From Paguma larvata (taxonomy: Eukaryota; Chordata; Mammalia; Carnivora; Viverridae), in the NCBI GenBank assembly GCA_030068075.1, contig CM057839.1, forward strand, positions 49,008,960 through 49,072,959: 64,000 nucleotides of DNA, given 5' to 3'. The notes under the pieces are model-generated. The model was not told the origin of the DNA, ran no database searches, and was given only the letters and a program-made list of their open reading frames with translations. Below are positions 47,477 through 59,544 of this stretch, piece by piece. The translations under genes and the position numbers were made by a program. Every line of letters begins with the position of its first letter. Within the stretch, counting starts at the first letter, position 1.

Positions 47477-48326
47477 AGTAACCATTTAGGTTTCCTTGGG
47501 CTTCCTTTTAATGTCTACTTCCCCATTTCCAGGTTTCTCTCTCATTCAGAAATAGAGTAGGGAACAAGGAAAGATTATGGAAGAGGGTATATTAACTAGG
47601 TCTTCACAGGAATATGGAGATACATATTAGTATGGAGATGAATACCTCAGTTATTAGAGTTGCAGCAATCAAACATTTGAATCTCACAGAGAATTCAGTT
47701 TGTTGTTCTGAGTGTTTGTTAAGGTACAAACTGGTATGTTATTCCTAAACATGTTGCAATAAATACTCATTTTGCCGTCTAGGCATAAGTTGACAATGAG
47801 TTCAATCTAAGAAACTGAAGAGTTCACCTCTCTGAAACTTCAAGGCCAAGGAGGAGTCAAATCAGGTCCAAAGTCTTTGAAGAGTTCCACCTTAGGATCT
47901 AGGATTTCACCAAGGAGCAACCCTCTATTTTACCATGTGCCTTGAGTTCCTTTCATTCATAAAGACCGAGGTCTTCCAGATCTATCCAGACCTTTCTCCA
48001 TGACCATTACCATCCTCACAGTTTCATGCATCACCAAGGGAGAACTGTGCTCCCTGGTTCTGCTCAGTTCCTGCAGGTGCTCCCTTCTCTAGAGACTGTG
48101 ACGCCTAAAGACTCTCCAATATGGCCTGCATGTCCAGAGCCCAGCAATTTGTCCACAGATGTTGAGTCAGCAAAGGTAGGGTAAAGGGCAGCCTTCTTTA
48201 CTGTTCCTTTTATTCTCCTCCTGAGCCCTTTTTCTAACTTCAACTTTGTCCTTTCCTTTCTGAGTTGCCACTCCCTGGTTTCCTTTCTTGTTCCCTGAGC
48301 TTCTCGCATCTAGATTCTTCAGGATT

Positions 48327-48358
<32 letters not shown>
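47477..48358 (+). other. Possible polyadenylated retrocopy of unknown origin
   Basis: The segment ends in an uninterrupted run of 28 A (48331-48358). The nine bases AGGTAGTTC occur just before it (47468-47476) and directly after the A run, sharing its last A (48358-48366), as a target duplication would. The distal half (47880-48330) is richer in GC than its surroundings. I recognise no source transcript, and the left end does not resemble a usual L1 endonuclease site, so the flanking match may be chance. Confidence 0.3.
48331..48358. repeat. Poly(A) run of 28
   Basis: The longest pure A run in the window. Preceded by ATTATTT, not by a standard AATAAA within the usual distance. Confidence 0.98.
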
Positions 48359-48360
<2 letters not shown>

Positions 48361-48366
48361 TAGTTC

Positions 48367-49371
48367 TTCGACTATGGATCAGAAAAAAGAATTTTCTTCA
48401 GTTGCCTTAAATATTAGTGTTTCACTATAAGGTAGGTTACAGGAGTGGGGTGGAAAATGACCTTTGGAGTGTAAACGAAAGATAAGAGGTAAGAAAATGC
48501 AAAGAAAATAATCAGATTAATACTTAGATAAAAGCGAGGGACAAAAAAGTGGAACTGTTGGCTCCAGATGAGTAAATTAAAAATATATCTCAGTTTCTGA
48601 GTAAACCATACAATTCCTGCTTAAAGAGCTGTTCATTATTGGACTATGTGTCCCAGTTTAGTGAAAGATCCTTTGTGTGGATCTGTCTTTCTGCCCCCTC
48701 GCAGTCACTAACTTATCAGTCCTATTTTACTCTCAAAAATGTCTCATTTGGTCAATTGTGTGTATAGTCATGTTCATCATACTTGGAATAATTAGAGTTT
48801 CTTATTTCTGAGTTTATTCATTGTTGATAGTTTGTGTGTGTGTGGTTTTTGTTGTTGTTTAATCTTGCGTTTGTTTAGTATGCTACCTATGCGCTCTTGG
48901 GACACATCTGATTGTTAGATGTACAGTGCTGCCCACACTTGATGGATTAGTTTGGCTCATCCTTAATTATTTATCTGCTCTATTCAGTAATGGCACCGGA
49001 TAAATGCTTGTCATTCTGCACTAGTTAAAATTAAAGGCAAACTGTGACACCATTTGAAGTACTGTTGAACTTTAGCTCTCTTTCAGGTAAAAGATTCTAA
49101 AAGAACGGGTGATCAATTCTGAATTTTAAAAATAAATTATTTTCTCTGTTGAGTAATTAATGCATAATTACATAATTACTTTATCACATGGCACTGATCA
49201 AATAATTATATGTGGCCTTTATACAAGCCCTCTGTGCTCTAAGAGTTTCTCACACATGATTAATTTGCTAGGGAATTTTTTCTTAAAGATTATCTACTAG
49301 ACTATTTTTTAACACTAAGTAACCATATAGTTACATATGAATTTAACAACTGGTTCATTGATTACAAAAGT
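48367..49371. other. Repeat-poor stretch with homeodomain-type motifs
   Basis: I recognise no repeat over about 1 kb. TAATTA core sites occur at 48964, 49154, 49165, 49173 and 49203, with ATGCATAATTA (POU/octamer-like) spanning 49160-49170. It is a candidate conserved non-coding element; conservation is untested, and AT-rich DNA yields such motifs by chance. Confidence 0.35.
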
Positions 49372-50150
49372 TGCCTAAATTCTGCATCCTTCCCTATACC
49401 ACATACTTTGCAATGTGACTTTGAAGATCTTCCTATCAAAAGGTAAAACTCATATTCCTCATTTCTTGATTCTGGGCTGGATTTATGACCTGCTTTATCT
49501 AAAGAATATGGCAAAGGTAATTTGTCATATCTGAGGCTAAGCTTCCAGGGGCCTTCCATACCAACACTTACCTTCTTGGAACTGTGCTCAACCACCATAA
49601 GGACAAGAATAGCCTAGCCTGATGAACTAAGTAATCTCAGTCATATCTGGCCATATGAATGCCAAACATGTGAAGGAGATCATGCTAGAAAAGCCATCCT
49701 CTAGCCAGCCAATCTGGTAGTAAAAAAATGAACAAACAAAACAAACAAAAACAACAACAAAAAAACCCTAAGTAAACTCACCTGACATCAACTGAGCCTA
49801 ACTCAGATCAGGAAAAGTACCTAGCTGACTCTTAGACTATGGAGTAGTAATAAATGCTTATTGTTAGTAGTCATTAAGTTTTAGGGGCACCTGGGTGGCT
49901 CAATCTGTTAAGCATCTGACTTCGGTTCAGGTCATGATCTCATGGTTCATGAGTCCAAGCCCTGAATCGGGCTCTCTGCTGTCAGGGCAGAGCCTAGAGC
50001 CTGCTTTGGATTCTGTGTCTCCCTCTCTCTCTGCCATCCCCACTTGTGCTTTGTCTCTCTTCCTCTCTCAAAAAAAAAAAAATAAACATTAAAAAATTAA
50101 AAAAAAACAACACTTTTGAATTAGTTTGCTATAAAGAGATGGCTGATACA
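49372..50150 (+). mobile_element. MLT1-type MaLR LTR, split by a SINE
   Basis: Left part 49372-49883: 'GATTCTGGGCTGGATTTATG', 'ACCTGCTTTATCTAAAGAAT' and 'ATGGCAAAGGTAAT', then the 3' end 'AATAAATGCTTATTGTTAG' and 'TCATTAAGTTTTA'. The right part after the SINE ('AATTAGTTTGCTATAAAGAG', 'GGCTGATACAATACC') completes the LTR end. Only the LTR is present, with no internal retroviral sequence. Confidence 0.75.
49884..50107 (+). mobile_element. tRNA-derived SINE nested in the MLT1 LTR
   Basis: Sense copy beginning 'GGGGCACCTGGGTGGCTCAA', with TC-rich body and A-rich tail (50069-50107). It interrupts the LTR right after AAGTTTTA. The right flank ACTTTTGA is a possible imperfect 8-bp duplication. Confidence 0.92.
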
Positions 50151-50506
50151 ATACCTCTTAGATATTCTTACTTTAATAAACAGAAAACATTTCAAAATAG
50201 TATGAATGATATTATTTTCCACTACTAGCTAAACAGTTCAATCTCTGAATGTCCATATGGCACTGAAGATGAAGATGTCTGAAACTTTTTTTTTTCCAAA
50301 TTATGTTCCTACTGTGTTTCATCACTTTATTCAAGCTAAGAAAATTTATTATTTTTCAACATTTGCTTCTTTACTCCATTTATTTACCTTAGCCAGTAGA
50401 TTCTCCATTTAAATATTAATCGAATATATTTCCAATTCTGCATTCACCCATATTGCCATAATTTGGAACTATATCATCTCTCTCCTGAATTAACTACCTT
50501 GTGTTG

Positions 50507-50508
<2 letters not shown>
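50151..50508. other. No gene seen
   Basis: Unassigned AT-rich sequence. Confidence 0.55.

Positions 50509-50538
<30 letters not shown>
50509..50538. repeat. (TC)15 microsatellite
   Basis: Pure TC dinucleotide run. Confidence 0.96.
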
Positions 50539-50540
<2 letters not shown>

Positions 50541-50651
50541 AATCAATTCTAGCAAAAATGTTTCTCTATGGCACACACTTAATTGTATGCCTTGTTTTCT
50601 TAAAAATTATTCTATGTAAAATTCAAATATATATACCCTTTATGTCAGAAG

Positions 50652-50745
50652 TATATATGTGTGTGTGTGTGTGTGTATACATACACATATGCATACACGT
50701 ATATATGTATATGTGCATATATATCTATATATATGTATATATATT
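50652..50745. repeat. TG/TA/CA-rich simple repeat
   Basis: A TG run of about nine units passes into mixed TACA and TATA dinucleotides. The hydrophobic, Tyr/Ile-rich frame across it is an artefact. Confidence 0.92.
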
Positions 50746-50984
50746 CTGTATTGGATAAACCCAAATATCCCTATTATAGATAAAATAATATTCACTACAG
50801 TAATATAGCTTTTATTTTCAAAAGTGTTTATCTAGGTAGTGAATTCCTGGGCCACTGAAAAAAATTCTTCTTTCTGCTTTGATGCACAGAAGAACAGTTC
50901 ACATGGGTTAAAGTTCATATGACTTTATAAAACTAACCTTAAATTTTGTCATTTACATTTCCATTTTTATCCCAAAACTACCAT

Positions 50985-51305
50985 CTCTCCTAAATTGTCT
51001 TTACCCCTTTACTCAAGATGCTCCTTCTGCCTCAAATATCCTTTTTTATTCTTCACTAGGAAAAATTTTGTTGTTTCTATGACATAGCTTTAAAAAGACC
51101 GCCTCAGTATCCCTTCATTGATCATGCAGTCAGAAATAACCCCCGTCTATGTGCTCTGCACAGCAAGTTTTCGCTAATATTAATATAGTACTTAACTTGT
51201 AGTTAGTTGTATAGAGTTTGTCTTCCCTGCCTGCCCATGAGCTCTTTGAAGGCAATGATTATGTAATTTTCATTTTTGTATTCTTTGAATCTGATAAATA
51301 GACTG
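50985..51305 (+). mobile_element. L2 LINE 3' region, sense
   Basis: Sense L2 blocks run in order: 'CAAGATGCTCCTTCTGCCTC', 'TATGTGCTCTGCACAGCAAG', 'TATAGTACTTAACTTGTAG', and 'GCCCATGAGCTCTTTGAAGG' followed by 'CAATGATTATGTAA'. Confidence 0.7.
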
Positions 51306-51654
51306 ACAGTGGATATAAGTGACTATATGTCATTAGTAACATACTTTATGTAAAGTGAGTAGAACTTTTCCTCATTGATTCTTAGTACATGTCTCTATAG
51401 AGTAATTCCAATAGGCAATTCATGAGCAAACCATTTCATTTGCAATTGCTTTCATATTCCATATTTTATTTTAGAATAACAATTACAATAACAGGAGCTT
51501 TTATGTGGGTATTATTCTCATACAAATGAAGAAACTTGGAGAGGTAAGAAGAATTGATGAAAGTTACAAAGGTCCTGTAATTCTACAGTCTGGTATCTTG
51601 TTCCTTGACTAAAATCTTAAATTAAAAAACAAAAACAAAACAAAACAAAAAAAC
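51306..51654. other. No gene seen
   Basis: Unassigned sequence. An A/C-rich run lies at 51621-51654. Confidence 0.55.
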
Positions 51655-51668
51655 AACAATTTCATCAC

Positions 51669-51881
51669 TGGGGTGCCTAGATGGCTCAGTTGGTTAACTG
51701 CCCGACTCTTGGTTTCAGCTCAAGTCATGATCTCATGTTCTTGAGGTTGAGCCCCACATAAAGGTCTGCACTGACAGCATGGAGCCTGCTTAGGATTCTC
51801 TCTGTCTTCCTCTCTCTCTCTGCCCCTCCCTGGCTCATACCCTCTTTTTCTCTCTCTCATAATAAATAAACTTAAAACAAA
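51669..51881 (+). mobile_element. tRNA-derived SINE, SINEC type
   Basis: Sense copy beginning 'TGGGGTGCCTAGATGGCTCA'. The 14-bp target duplication AACAATTTCATCAC lies at 51655-51668 and 51882-51895 without mismatch. The body is a more diverged subfamily than the copy at 61-290, with a B-box region altered to 'GAGGTTGAGCCCC'. Confidence 0.93.
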
Positions 51882-51895
51882 AACAATTTCATCAC

Positions 51896-54029
51896 AATAT
51901 AGCATGGGTTGAAATCCCCAAAATATTCAACTAATTTCAGGGTTCACATACTGAAAGGTTAAAAGTGTGCATGAATATTTTAAGGTGCAATTTCCACAGC
52001 ACAGGATATTACACTGCTATGGTTTCCCACATATAGGCTCATTGTAATTCCAGTGTCTAACTAGCCAAAAATAAATAAATAAATAAAAGTGTCTGCCTTA
52101 AGTAAAAGTGATATTATAGTGACAACTGCAAAATATTTCATACTTTTCAAAACATGAAAGAAAAAAAAAACTACTGATTTTAAATATAATCCTCATAACA
52201 ACAAGGAAACTACAGTTTGAATTTGTTTGAAAGGACTTCTTCAAAAGTTTTATGAATGGCCTTCTTTACTGCAAGGCTGTCATCTTCATTTTCTTAAAAG
52301 AATTTGCTTTGCTCTTACTGTACCATGTGCAAGTTTTCTGTCTTGAAGTTCAGTTTTCTTTGCCGAGTTCGGCACTGGAATGCATACGACAGGGATTTGT
52401 CTCCTCTGCTGATTCTATGATACCAGCACATTTTTTCCAGGCAATGAAAATAAAGTAACTATGATGCTAATGACATGTACCAATAAAAGTAACAATGATA
52501 CTGACATTAAACTGACAATAAAGCAAACTGTATAAGCTTCAGTACATCAAAGACACCTGTTGGCATGGAGGAATGGATGATCTCTTTGATTTGGGCTTGT
52601 TTGCTTATTTATTGTCTTGATCGCTGTCATTGTAAATTAGAACTCTTGCCAGACAATTAAGCATACAGTTAAGGACACTGTAGCTAAAAGTCAAAACAAA
52701 TTGAAACAAGTTATATAATGCCGCCTTTTAATAAGATACAACTCAGTAGCTGAGATCACACCCTAACTTCAGAAAGGGGTCACATACAGGGCAACAGGCA
52801 ATTTTTTCATCAGGTGGGTCCACTGAGAAAGCTTTGGAGCAGTTACGTGACATACTTTTCAACCACATGCTTATCTGCTGCTTATCTGAAATAGTATATT
52901 CACAGAGTAGGAAATACATTTGGAGATTATGTTATCTTGAAAGGGGAAGCTCAATTTTGTCTCTATGAAAGAGTGACCTTAATTGTGAAAGAGACATCCA
53001 CCAGATAGTGAGTGAATGACTTGAATTTCAGATTGACAGAGTTACCTATTTAAAATACCTATGATGAAAATCCACTAGACTAACCTTTAGCGTTTCTCTC
53101 TAAACATGAGATTTTTAATGAAGTTTTTCACCTAACACCTTAATTAATTACCTTTCCCTCTCATTGAGGACAGATATAAGATTAGGTATAAGGTAGAAGT
53201 TTCTCATGATACCCAGTTTTTTCTATGGACAAGTCAAAACTGTGACTTATTTAGCTACAATAAAAAGCAGCTTGAGGCTTTGTTTCCTTTAAATTCCATG
53301 TGATCAAGACTATAGATGGCATGTTTTGCTCCCAATAAAGTAACAGAATTCTGGATGACTGTCTCAGTTATAGTTCTTTGGATATAAATAATAGAAATTA
53401 ATTGTAAATTATTCAAACAAGAAAAATGGATCCGAAGCAGTCCAGAGAATCAAAGCCAAGTTGAAAACTCAAGTCTGTTGGAAGAACAAATGTGATTTGC
53501 TTCACGTGGGTTATCCGTTCACCCTGGTTACAACTGGTGTTGGTGGTTACTAGGGTTTCTACTCTTTGGGGTGATGAGTCAGGACATGTACCAGAACAAA
53601 GAGAAAGGCGATTTGTATATAGACTAAGACAACATATTCTACTGAGGTAATAAGTGACTCATCTGCCAAACTTGTTGTCTTATGATTATCATCCCACTTA
53701 CTAGCCTCCTTTACTCTTTATATTTAGTTCTCACAATGAGAAAGATGAACTGTTATTAGCAAAGAGAAAGGCCTTGTTACATGAACCATGATAACAGGAG
53801 GAACAATCTGACCTACCCGATAGCACTGTGAGAAGAAATAGATATTTTATATGAAATACTTCTTGAGACATAAAGACTTAAATGAGTATGAGTTATTAAG
53901 TTCAGTCTAAATCAGCATTGGTTTCATTTTTATCTGGTTTCTAAATTACTCCATCCTAAATTTTGGAATGTGAAATCACTCAAATAACATCACAACACAT
54001 TGTTAGGTAATTTCTACACTAGAAGGTTC
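51896..54029. other. No gene seen; GATA-site pair near 52869
   Basis: About 2.1 kb without a clear repeat. The part from 53360 to 53640 may hold an old unidentified repeat. GATA-type motifs are described separately. Confidence 0.45.
52863..52885 (-). promoter_or_regulatory. E-box and paired GATA motifs
   Basis: An E-box-type CACATG (52863-52868) abuts CTTATC (52869-52874), and a second CTTATC lies at 52880-52885, eleven bases on, about one helical turn. A third TTATCT is at 52932. The arrangement is seen; regulatory function is inference. Confidence 0.3.
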
Positions 54030-54135
54030 AGGAGGGCAGTGATGACTTCTGCTTTATTTATAGCTTTAGTGCTATGTCCTTCAGAGCCTAGCATTTTGAA
54101 GGTACTAAATAAATACTTCTTGATTGAATGAAATT
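54030..54135 (+). mobile_element. L2 3' end, sense
   Basis: 'GGGCAGTGATGACTTCTGCT', 'CCTTCAGAGCCTAGCATTTT' and 'TACTAAATAAATACTTCTTG' with ATTGAATGAA fit the sense L2 terminus. Confidence 0.7.
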
Positions 54136-54565
54136 CATTTAGTGCTTGAGATTTAGTGCTCAAGAAATCCATCTTTATCCAGAGGTTTAGAGCATCAAAT
54201 ATATGGATTCATGAAATTTCTGTTCGGGGGAAATTCAACAAACTTGCAACAACTTTTACTATGCTCTATTTCATTTTGAAAGTAATGGAGTGACAAAGGC
54301 AGGGATTCAGTTTTGAAATTAAAAAGTGTTCCAAAAACATGAGTTATTCCTCTGTTTCCTGGAGAAGTAGCACCAATTTACTATGCTGCCCTGTTTACAT
54401 AAAGAAATAACCACAAAGGTATGTCTACTTACACAAAAGTAAAGCAAATACTTCATTCACCTATGGTTTTTTTCTGGAGAAAATGGAAAGATAACACTAC
54501 AGAAACTCAAACTCAGATGCTATGTGTTTTATGTAGCAATTTAAGTTGGGTTTGGATTTAAGCTG
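54136..54565. other. No gene seen
   Basis: Unassigned sequence. Confidence 0.55.
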
Positions 54566-54924
54566 TGTTTTAGTTGGGGCTGCTATTAAAATTTCCATAG
54601 GCTAGGCTGTTGAAATGTTGAAAACAACATTTATCATAATTCTAGAGATGGAGAGGTCTAAGTTCAAGGTGCCAGCAGATCCAGTGTCTGGTGATGCCCA
54701 CTTCCTGGTCTGGAGACAACTGTCTTCTTGCATTCTCCAGAGTGGAGAGCAGAGCTAAAACTAGCCCTCATAAATCCCATTCTTGAGGGCTCCACTTTAA
54801 TGAACTAAATACTTCCAAAGGCCCAACCTCCTAATCACCATCACATGAGGCTTTAGAATTTCAACAAAAGAAATTTGGTGGTTGAGGGGGCAGGAGAGCA
54901 TAGATATTCAGTCCATGGTAGCCA
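54566..54924 (-). mobile_element. MaLR LTR (MLT1A/MST-like), nearly complete
   Basis: The + strand reads the LTR backwards: 'TTAGTTGGGGCTGCTATTAA', 'GGTGCCAGCAGATCCAGTGT', 'CCATTCTTGAGGGCTCCACT', 'CCAAAGGCCCAACCTCCTAA' and 'TATTCAGTCCATGGTAGCCA'. Both ends fit TG...CA. No 5-bp target duplication is evident and no internal sequence is attached. Confidence 0.8.
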
Positions 54925-56167
54925 GACTATGATACAGCAGAGTTACAAAATAACTTTCCTAAGTAAGAATCCAATGCAAAAGCCCATGAACTTGTGGATT
55001 TTTTTTTTTAAACCAAAGGCTATGACAGGTAATCTGGCAATCCAGGGGACTGATCTCTTTCCCTTATGCTGGAAAGAATGTCATGAATAGGATTCAGATT
55101 GGATTGCCCTGTTTCTGCTCAGACTTTCAAGCACCTTCCCAGTTGCAAGTGTACTGGCAACTATTTTGACTGCCTTTGTGGAACATGGAGGCCAGAACAG
55201 GTGTTGTGTGTCATGCTGAACAACTTTTCTTCAGGGCACCATCTGGAGCAGGAAATGAGGGAGGCCATTATTAAAAGAGAGGATGAAAGAGGAATTTTTC
55301 TGGGACAAGTTGGGTAGAGTTTTCAACTAGGGTTAAGTTCTGAAAGCTCTTCTGTCAGTGAAAGGGAAGCTGGCCCCCGCTAGAGGCAGCAGACTGGCAA
55401 ATAAGGAGAACAAATTAACTCCTTTGGTCTGTGGACGCTAGAAATGGATATCTTACTTTTTTAAATGTAATTACCTTTGCTCATAAACATAAATAAATAT
55501 AATTAAGTTTTGTGTAGATTTTTATTTCTGTGTGTGAGATATTTGTATCTAGCACAAAACAAAATGCAGGTGCAAAGTTGCAGGAAATCTAGAGAAGTCC
55601 ATCACACGATCGCAGGTGGTAGAAACCTCAAGAAGATTTCTAGACAGAGAAGTCTGGCTGAGGTCACCAGTCACAACCATCACACATTCACAACCATTCA
55701 CAACCATGAATGTCTAGAACTCATATATATTCCCTGGGGACCTCCAGAAATAGGTGAGGAAAAAGAAATATGCAACTTTAGATTCCTCCTTTCATATGTA
55801 AGATATCAGCTGACACTATGGCTACCTGGCTGTTACCCTGTAGGTGGACGCATAATGGTTGCAAAATACGAGACCATATGGTCATAATAAGGGCGAAACA
55901 ACAATTTTACTCTTCTTCGTCCTCTTTCCCACTCTACATCCACTACACGCACTGCTTGAGCCCAACAATAACAGACCATTTGAGGCTCATTATTTATTTC
56001 TCTATTCAGGCATAGAGCTAAAGAAAAATCTTTTAAAAAGTACATCTGTCAGACTTCTGCAGTGGCCTGAGTTAAAAGAACTTACCATTGTATATAAATG
56101 TGGAAAGCTATCACATGTGATTTTAGAGTAAGACAAGAGCTCTTTTTGTTTTTGAATGATTTCTACC
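54925..56167. other. No gene seen; small (TTCACAACCA) repeat
   Basis: Unassigned sequence. Three imperfect CACAACCAT-type units lie at about 55671-55710. The frames at 54875-55887 have no recognisable product; the first overlaps the LTR end. Confidence 0.5.
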
Positions 56168-56805
56168 ACTTAAAAAATATATTTTATTGTGGTAAGAGCA
56201 CTTACTTAACATGAGACCTACCCTCTTTACAAATGTTTAAGTGTGTGATATGGTATTGTCAATTACAGGTACAATGTTGTAAAGTAAATTTCTAGAGTTT
56301 ATTCATCTTGCTTAACTGAAGTTATATGTCTGTTGATCATTAATTCCTCATTTCCCCCTCTCGCTAGCCCCTGGAAACTACCATTCTGCTCCAATTCTAT
56401 GAATTTGACTATTTTAAATGTCTCAAAAAAGTGAAATTATGCACTCCATGTCTTTCTGTCACTGACTTACCTAACAAAATGTCCTCAAGTTTCATCCAAG
56501 TCATAGCATATCGCAGCATCTCCCTTTTTTTCAAGACTGAATAATATTCCATTATATGTATACACCACGTTTTCTTTATTCATTTATCAAAGGACATTTA
56601 GGTCGTTTCCACATCTTGACCCTGAATGAATCTTGACTCCCATGAATCTGGGGGTGCTAATATCTGTTTGAGATCCCAATTTCAATTCTTTTGGATAATA
56701 TGCAGAAGTGAGATTGCTAGAGAATATGGTAGTTCTATTATGCATTTTGGGGAAAATCTCCATATTGATTTCCATAGCAGCTACACCATTTTGCGTTTCT
56801 ACTTA
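56168..56805 (-). mobile_element. L1M 3' region, antisense
   Basis: The + strand carries the antisense L1M 3' end and ORF2 C-terminus in order: 'TTTATTGTGGTAAGAGCACT', 'AACATGAGACCTACCCTCTT', 'ACTGAATAATATTCCATTAT', 'ATTCTTTTGGATAATATGCA' and 'GATTTCCATAGCAGCTACAC'. The ORF2 part is broken by stops and small indels. The frames at 56587-56926 are shadows of it. Confidence 0.88.
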
Positions 56806-59544
56806 TCCCTTCTTTAAAAAATTTGACTCTGGAACACACCTGTGTGCCTTTTCCAATTATTTCTCCATTAAAAAAAATAATTCCTATTATTGTGTATACA
56901 CAAAATCTTAAAACTACCCAAAACACCCTCCATATTTCTCTATCTGTTTACTTGCCTTGGAAATAGCTGTTTTGAAAACACTGTTTAATGGATAAGAAAA
57001 TACAAATTTTTAATTTTATTATTTGTAAAACAAGAGATTCTATATGAAAAAAAACACAAAAATTAGTTCTCATACATTTTGAGTTTGGTTTGGAAAAATT
57101 CAGTTGCTCTAAGAAGCCAGATTCAGAGAGATGTTTCCCTCTTACCCGGTTATAATTACTAGGAAGGATTTTGTAGGGAATCAAACATCTTCACAGAATG
57201 CAGTGAAGATCACATAGAAACCCTGACAGTGCAAATTACTGTACTTGTTGGGACTTTTCAAGTGAGGAAGTACTTAGCTATATCACAGATCGATTTCTTG
57301 CCAAGGATTATTTTTATGTCTCTATCTTTGCAGTGATTATCAACTCATGTTTAAAATTACTTCAGGAAGACTAATGACATAGCTTGTTATCAGGTGTATA
57401 CGAAATGCAGCAATTTTTTATTCTTTTTCAAAAATTAAAAAAGTAAGATGGAATGTGAATGGAAAGACCTTGCGACAGAGATCTGTCCGTGCTCTAGAGC
57501 AGGAAATCAGGTTAGGTACATCACTTTCCTTTTCTGCCTTTATTTCTCCGCTTATTGATTGATGGACAGAATGTAAGGGGCCATGTTTTCAAGTGCTATG
57601 GTGGGGGCAAATGTAATGCAAATGAACAAAGAGAGCTACTATAATACAATGGCAGTGGGGTGGTCTGTGGAAAATCTCTAGTATTGTAATATTAGATAGG
57701 ATATGTCATTTTAAGTAAGGTCAGCTGCTATTTAGCAGAATATTATTGTAGAAAGGCAAGCCCACTTTTCAAATTTGTCAAAGGCAGAAGAAAAATTCTG
57801 GTTGAGGTAAAATAGCCCAGTTTTTAAATATTGACAACTCAGGTTTTGCACACTATCTACCACAATACAACATCATCGACATCGTGGTTTTGGCTTATAA
57901 GCTGCCAGTTGTCAACCTGTGAGTGGGAGAATGTCCAGTTACGGCACTAAAATGACTTAATTGGAAGTATACTGAGCATTTAACATCTCTTTTATTCAGA
58001 ATTCATGCAAGGATTTCTAGGGACTTTAAGGATCTCATTCAGTACCAGTTACAGTTTTTAATGAGAATTCTTAACTATTCGGTTGTATACTTGCTACGAC
58101 GATTCACTATTATTTTCATGATTTTCTTTTAATATCCTTTATGCCATTTGTGGTTACAAGCATGTAAGTATCCGTGCACTATGAAATAGATTAGGTAAGT
58201 AGAACATGCTACACATTGTTCCATATTCCCTATCTTCCATTCATATTAAAAGCTCCTGAAAAAAATGCATTATTACCAAAAGCAATCTCTAGTATTATAA
58301 TTCAGTGACAAGTGTAGAGCTCACTGCACCTGCTAATAATGGTAGCCTCTACCAGAGACTTTGCCTACAGTCTCTTTGTCAGAAAAAAAAATAGCTTTTT
58401 GATCTAATTATCATCATTTCCATTGATTATGGTGTTTTTCAGAGAATTAGACTAAAACACAGTGTTTCTTATATGACGAGATCAAATAATGACAAAGGCA
58501 CACAAACAAAGAGTGTTTGATCTCAATGACAGACTAAACCTTCCAAATTGCTAATCATTAAGACATCATATTGGGAAAGGTTTTGTGTGGCACAGATACA
58601 AAGCTTCAGCATGGGATTTGGATGAAAAAATATAGGCTTCTTGCTTTTATTTTTTGAATGACTAATTTGCTTCAGAAGGCTGTCAATAAAAGTATATGCC
58701 CATACCTAGATACTTTTTTTTAATTTCTAGAAAAGATTATAAGCTCTGGGAAGTGGGATGATAGGTGATCTTTTGTGATAGTCATGGCGTCCACACCAAA
58801 AAGAAGCTAATTCATCCCATGAAATTCAAAACTGATGAGACACACACCCAAACCATTTCTCAGCAAGCCTTTTCTACATAAATCACTCTCCATGCTGAAA
58901 GCATTTTTATTCTATGTATTAACATTTTCACAAGGATATGTGTTTCTCTGTAGACCCCGTTGTTCCCCCCTGCTCAGCACTTAACTGAAATATCAATTTG
59001 AAACTGTGAGATTTTTTTTTATTAATGGATTACCTTGCTATTTTTTAAACTCCTCTTTCTGAAAGTATATTTCATATTGATGTTGTATATAATACACAAG
59101 GATCATCCAATCTCTTAACTTTGCTTTCAAATTGTCTTTATTTTTATCTTTGTCTTTATTTTCCTCTATATCTTTTAAATTTTCCACAACCACTGTACTA
59201 ACCTATTAACATACTTATTCCTCAAAACTTTCAAACCAAACACACATAAGCACATAGACGCACACACAGAAAAGGAGGGACAGGGAAGGAGCTTCTTTTT
59301 TAACTTTAGCAATAATACTTTGCGAAACTTCTGTTTTGTTCTTGTTTCAGAATGCTTCTTCATTCTAGTAGTTTCTTCTTGTATTTGGTTATATGCTATC
59401 TTCTCTAGTCTTTGTGAGAATGCTAGTCTGAAATTAACATTTCTGTATTTTCATATAGCAAAAATGTCCTTGTAATTTCTAGCTCCCGGCGTTCTGAAGT
59501 ATGATAGAGCTTTATAGTCACTACTCCAATCACATAGAACTTTC
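56806..59544. other. No gene seen; repeat-poor, some retained CpG at 57700-58200
   Basis: About 2.7 kb in which I recognise no repeat. The interval 57700-58200 keeps several CpGs in AT-rich sequence and could be conserved non-coding DNA, but this is untested. Confidence 0.45.

Noticed and set aside
55510..55887. 125-codon frame
   Set aside because: No recognisable protein family; it contains a small CACAACCAT-type repeat and lacks gene context.
56587..56926. Several short overlapping frames on both strands
   Set aside because: They lie on the antisense L1M ORF2 remnant at 56168-56805 and its flank.
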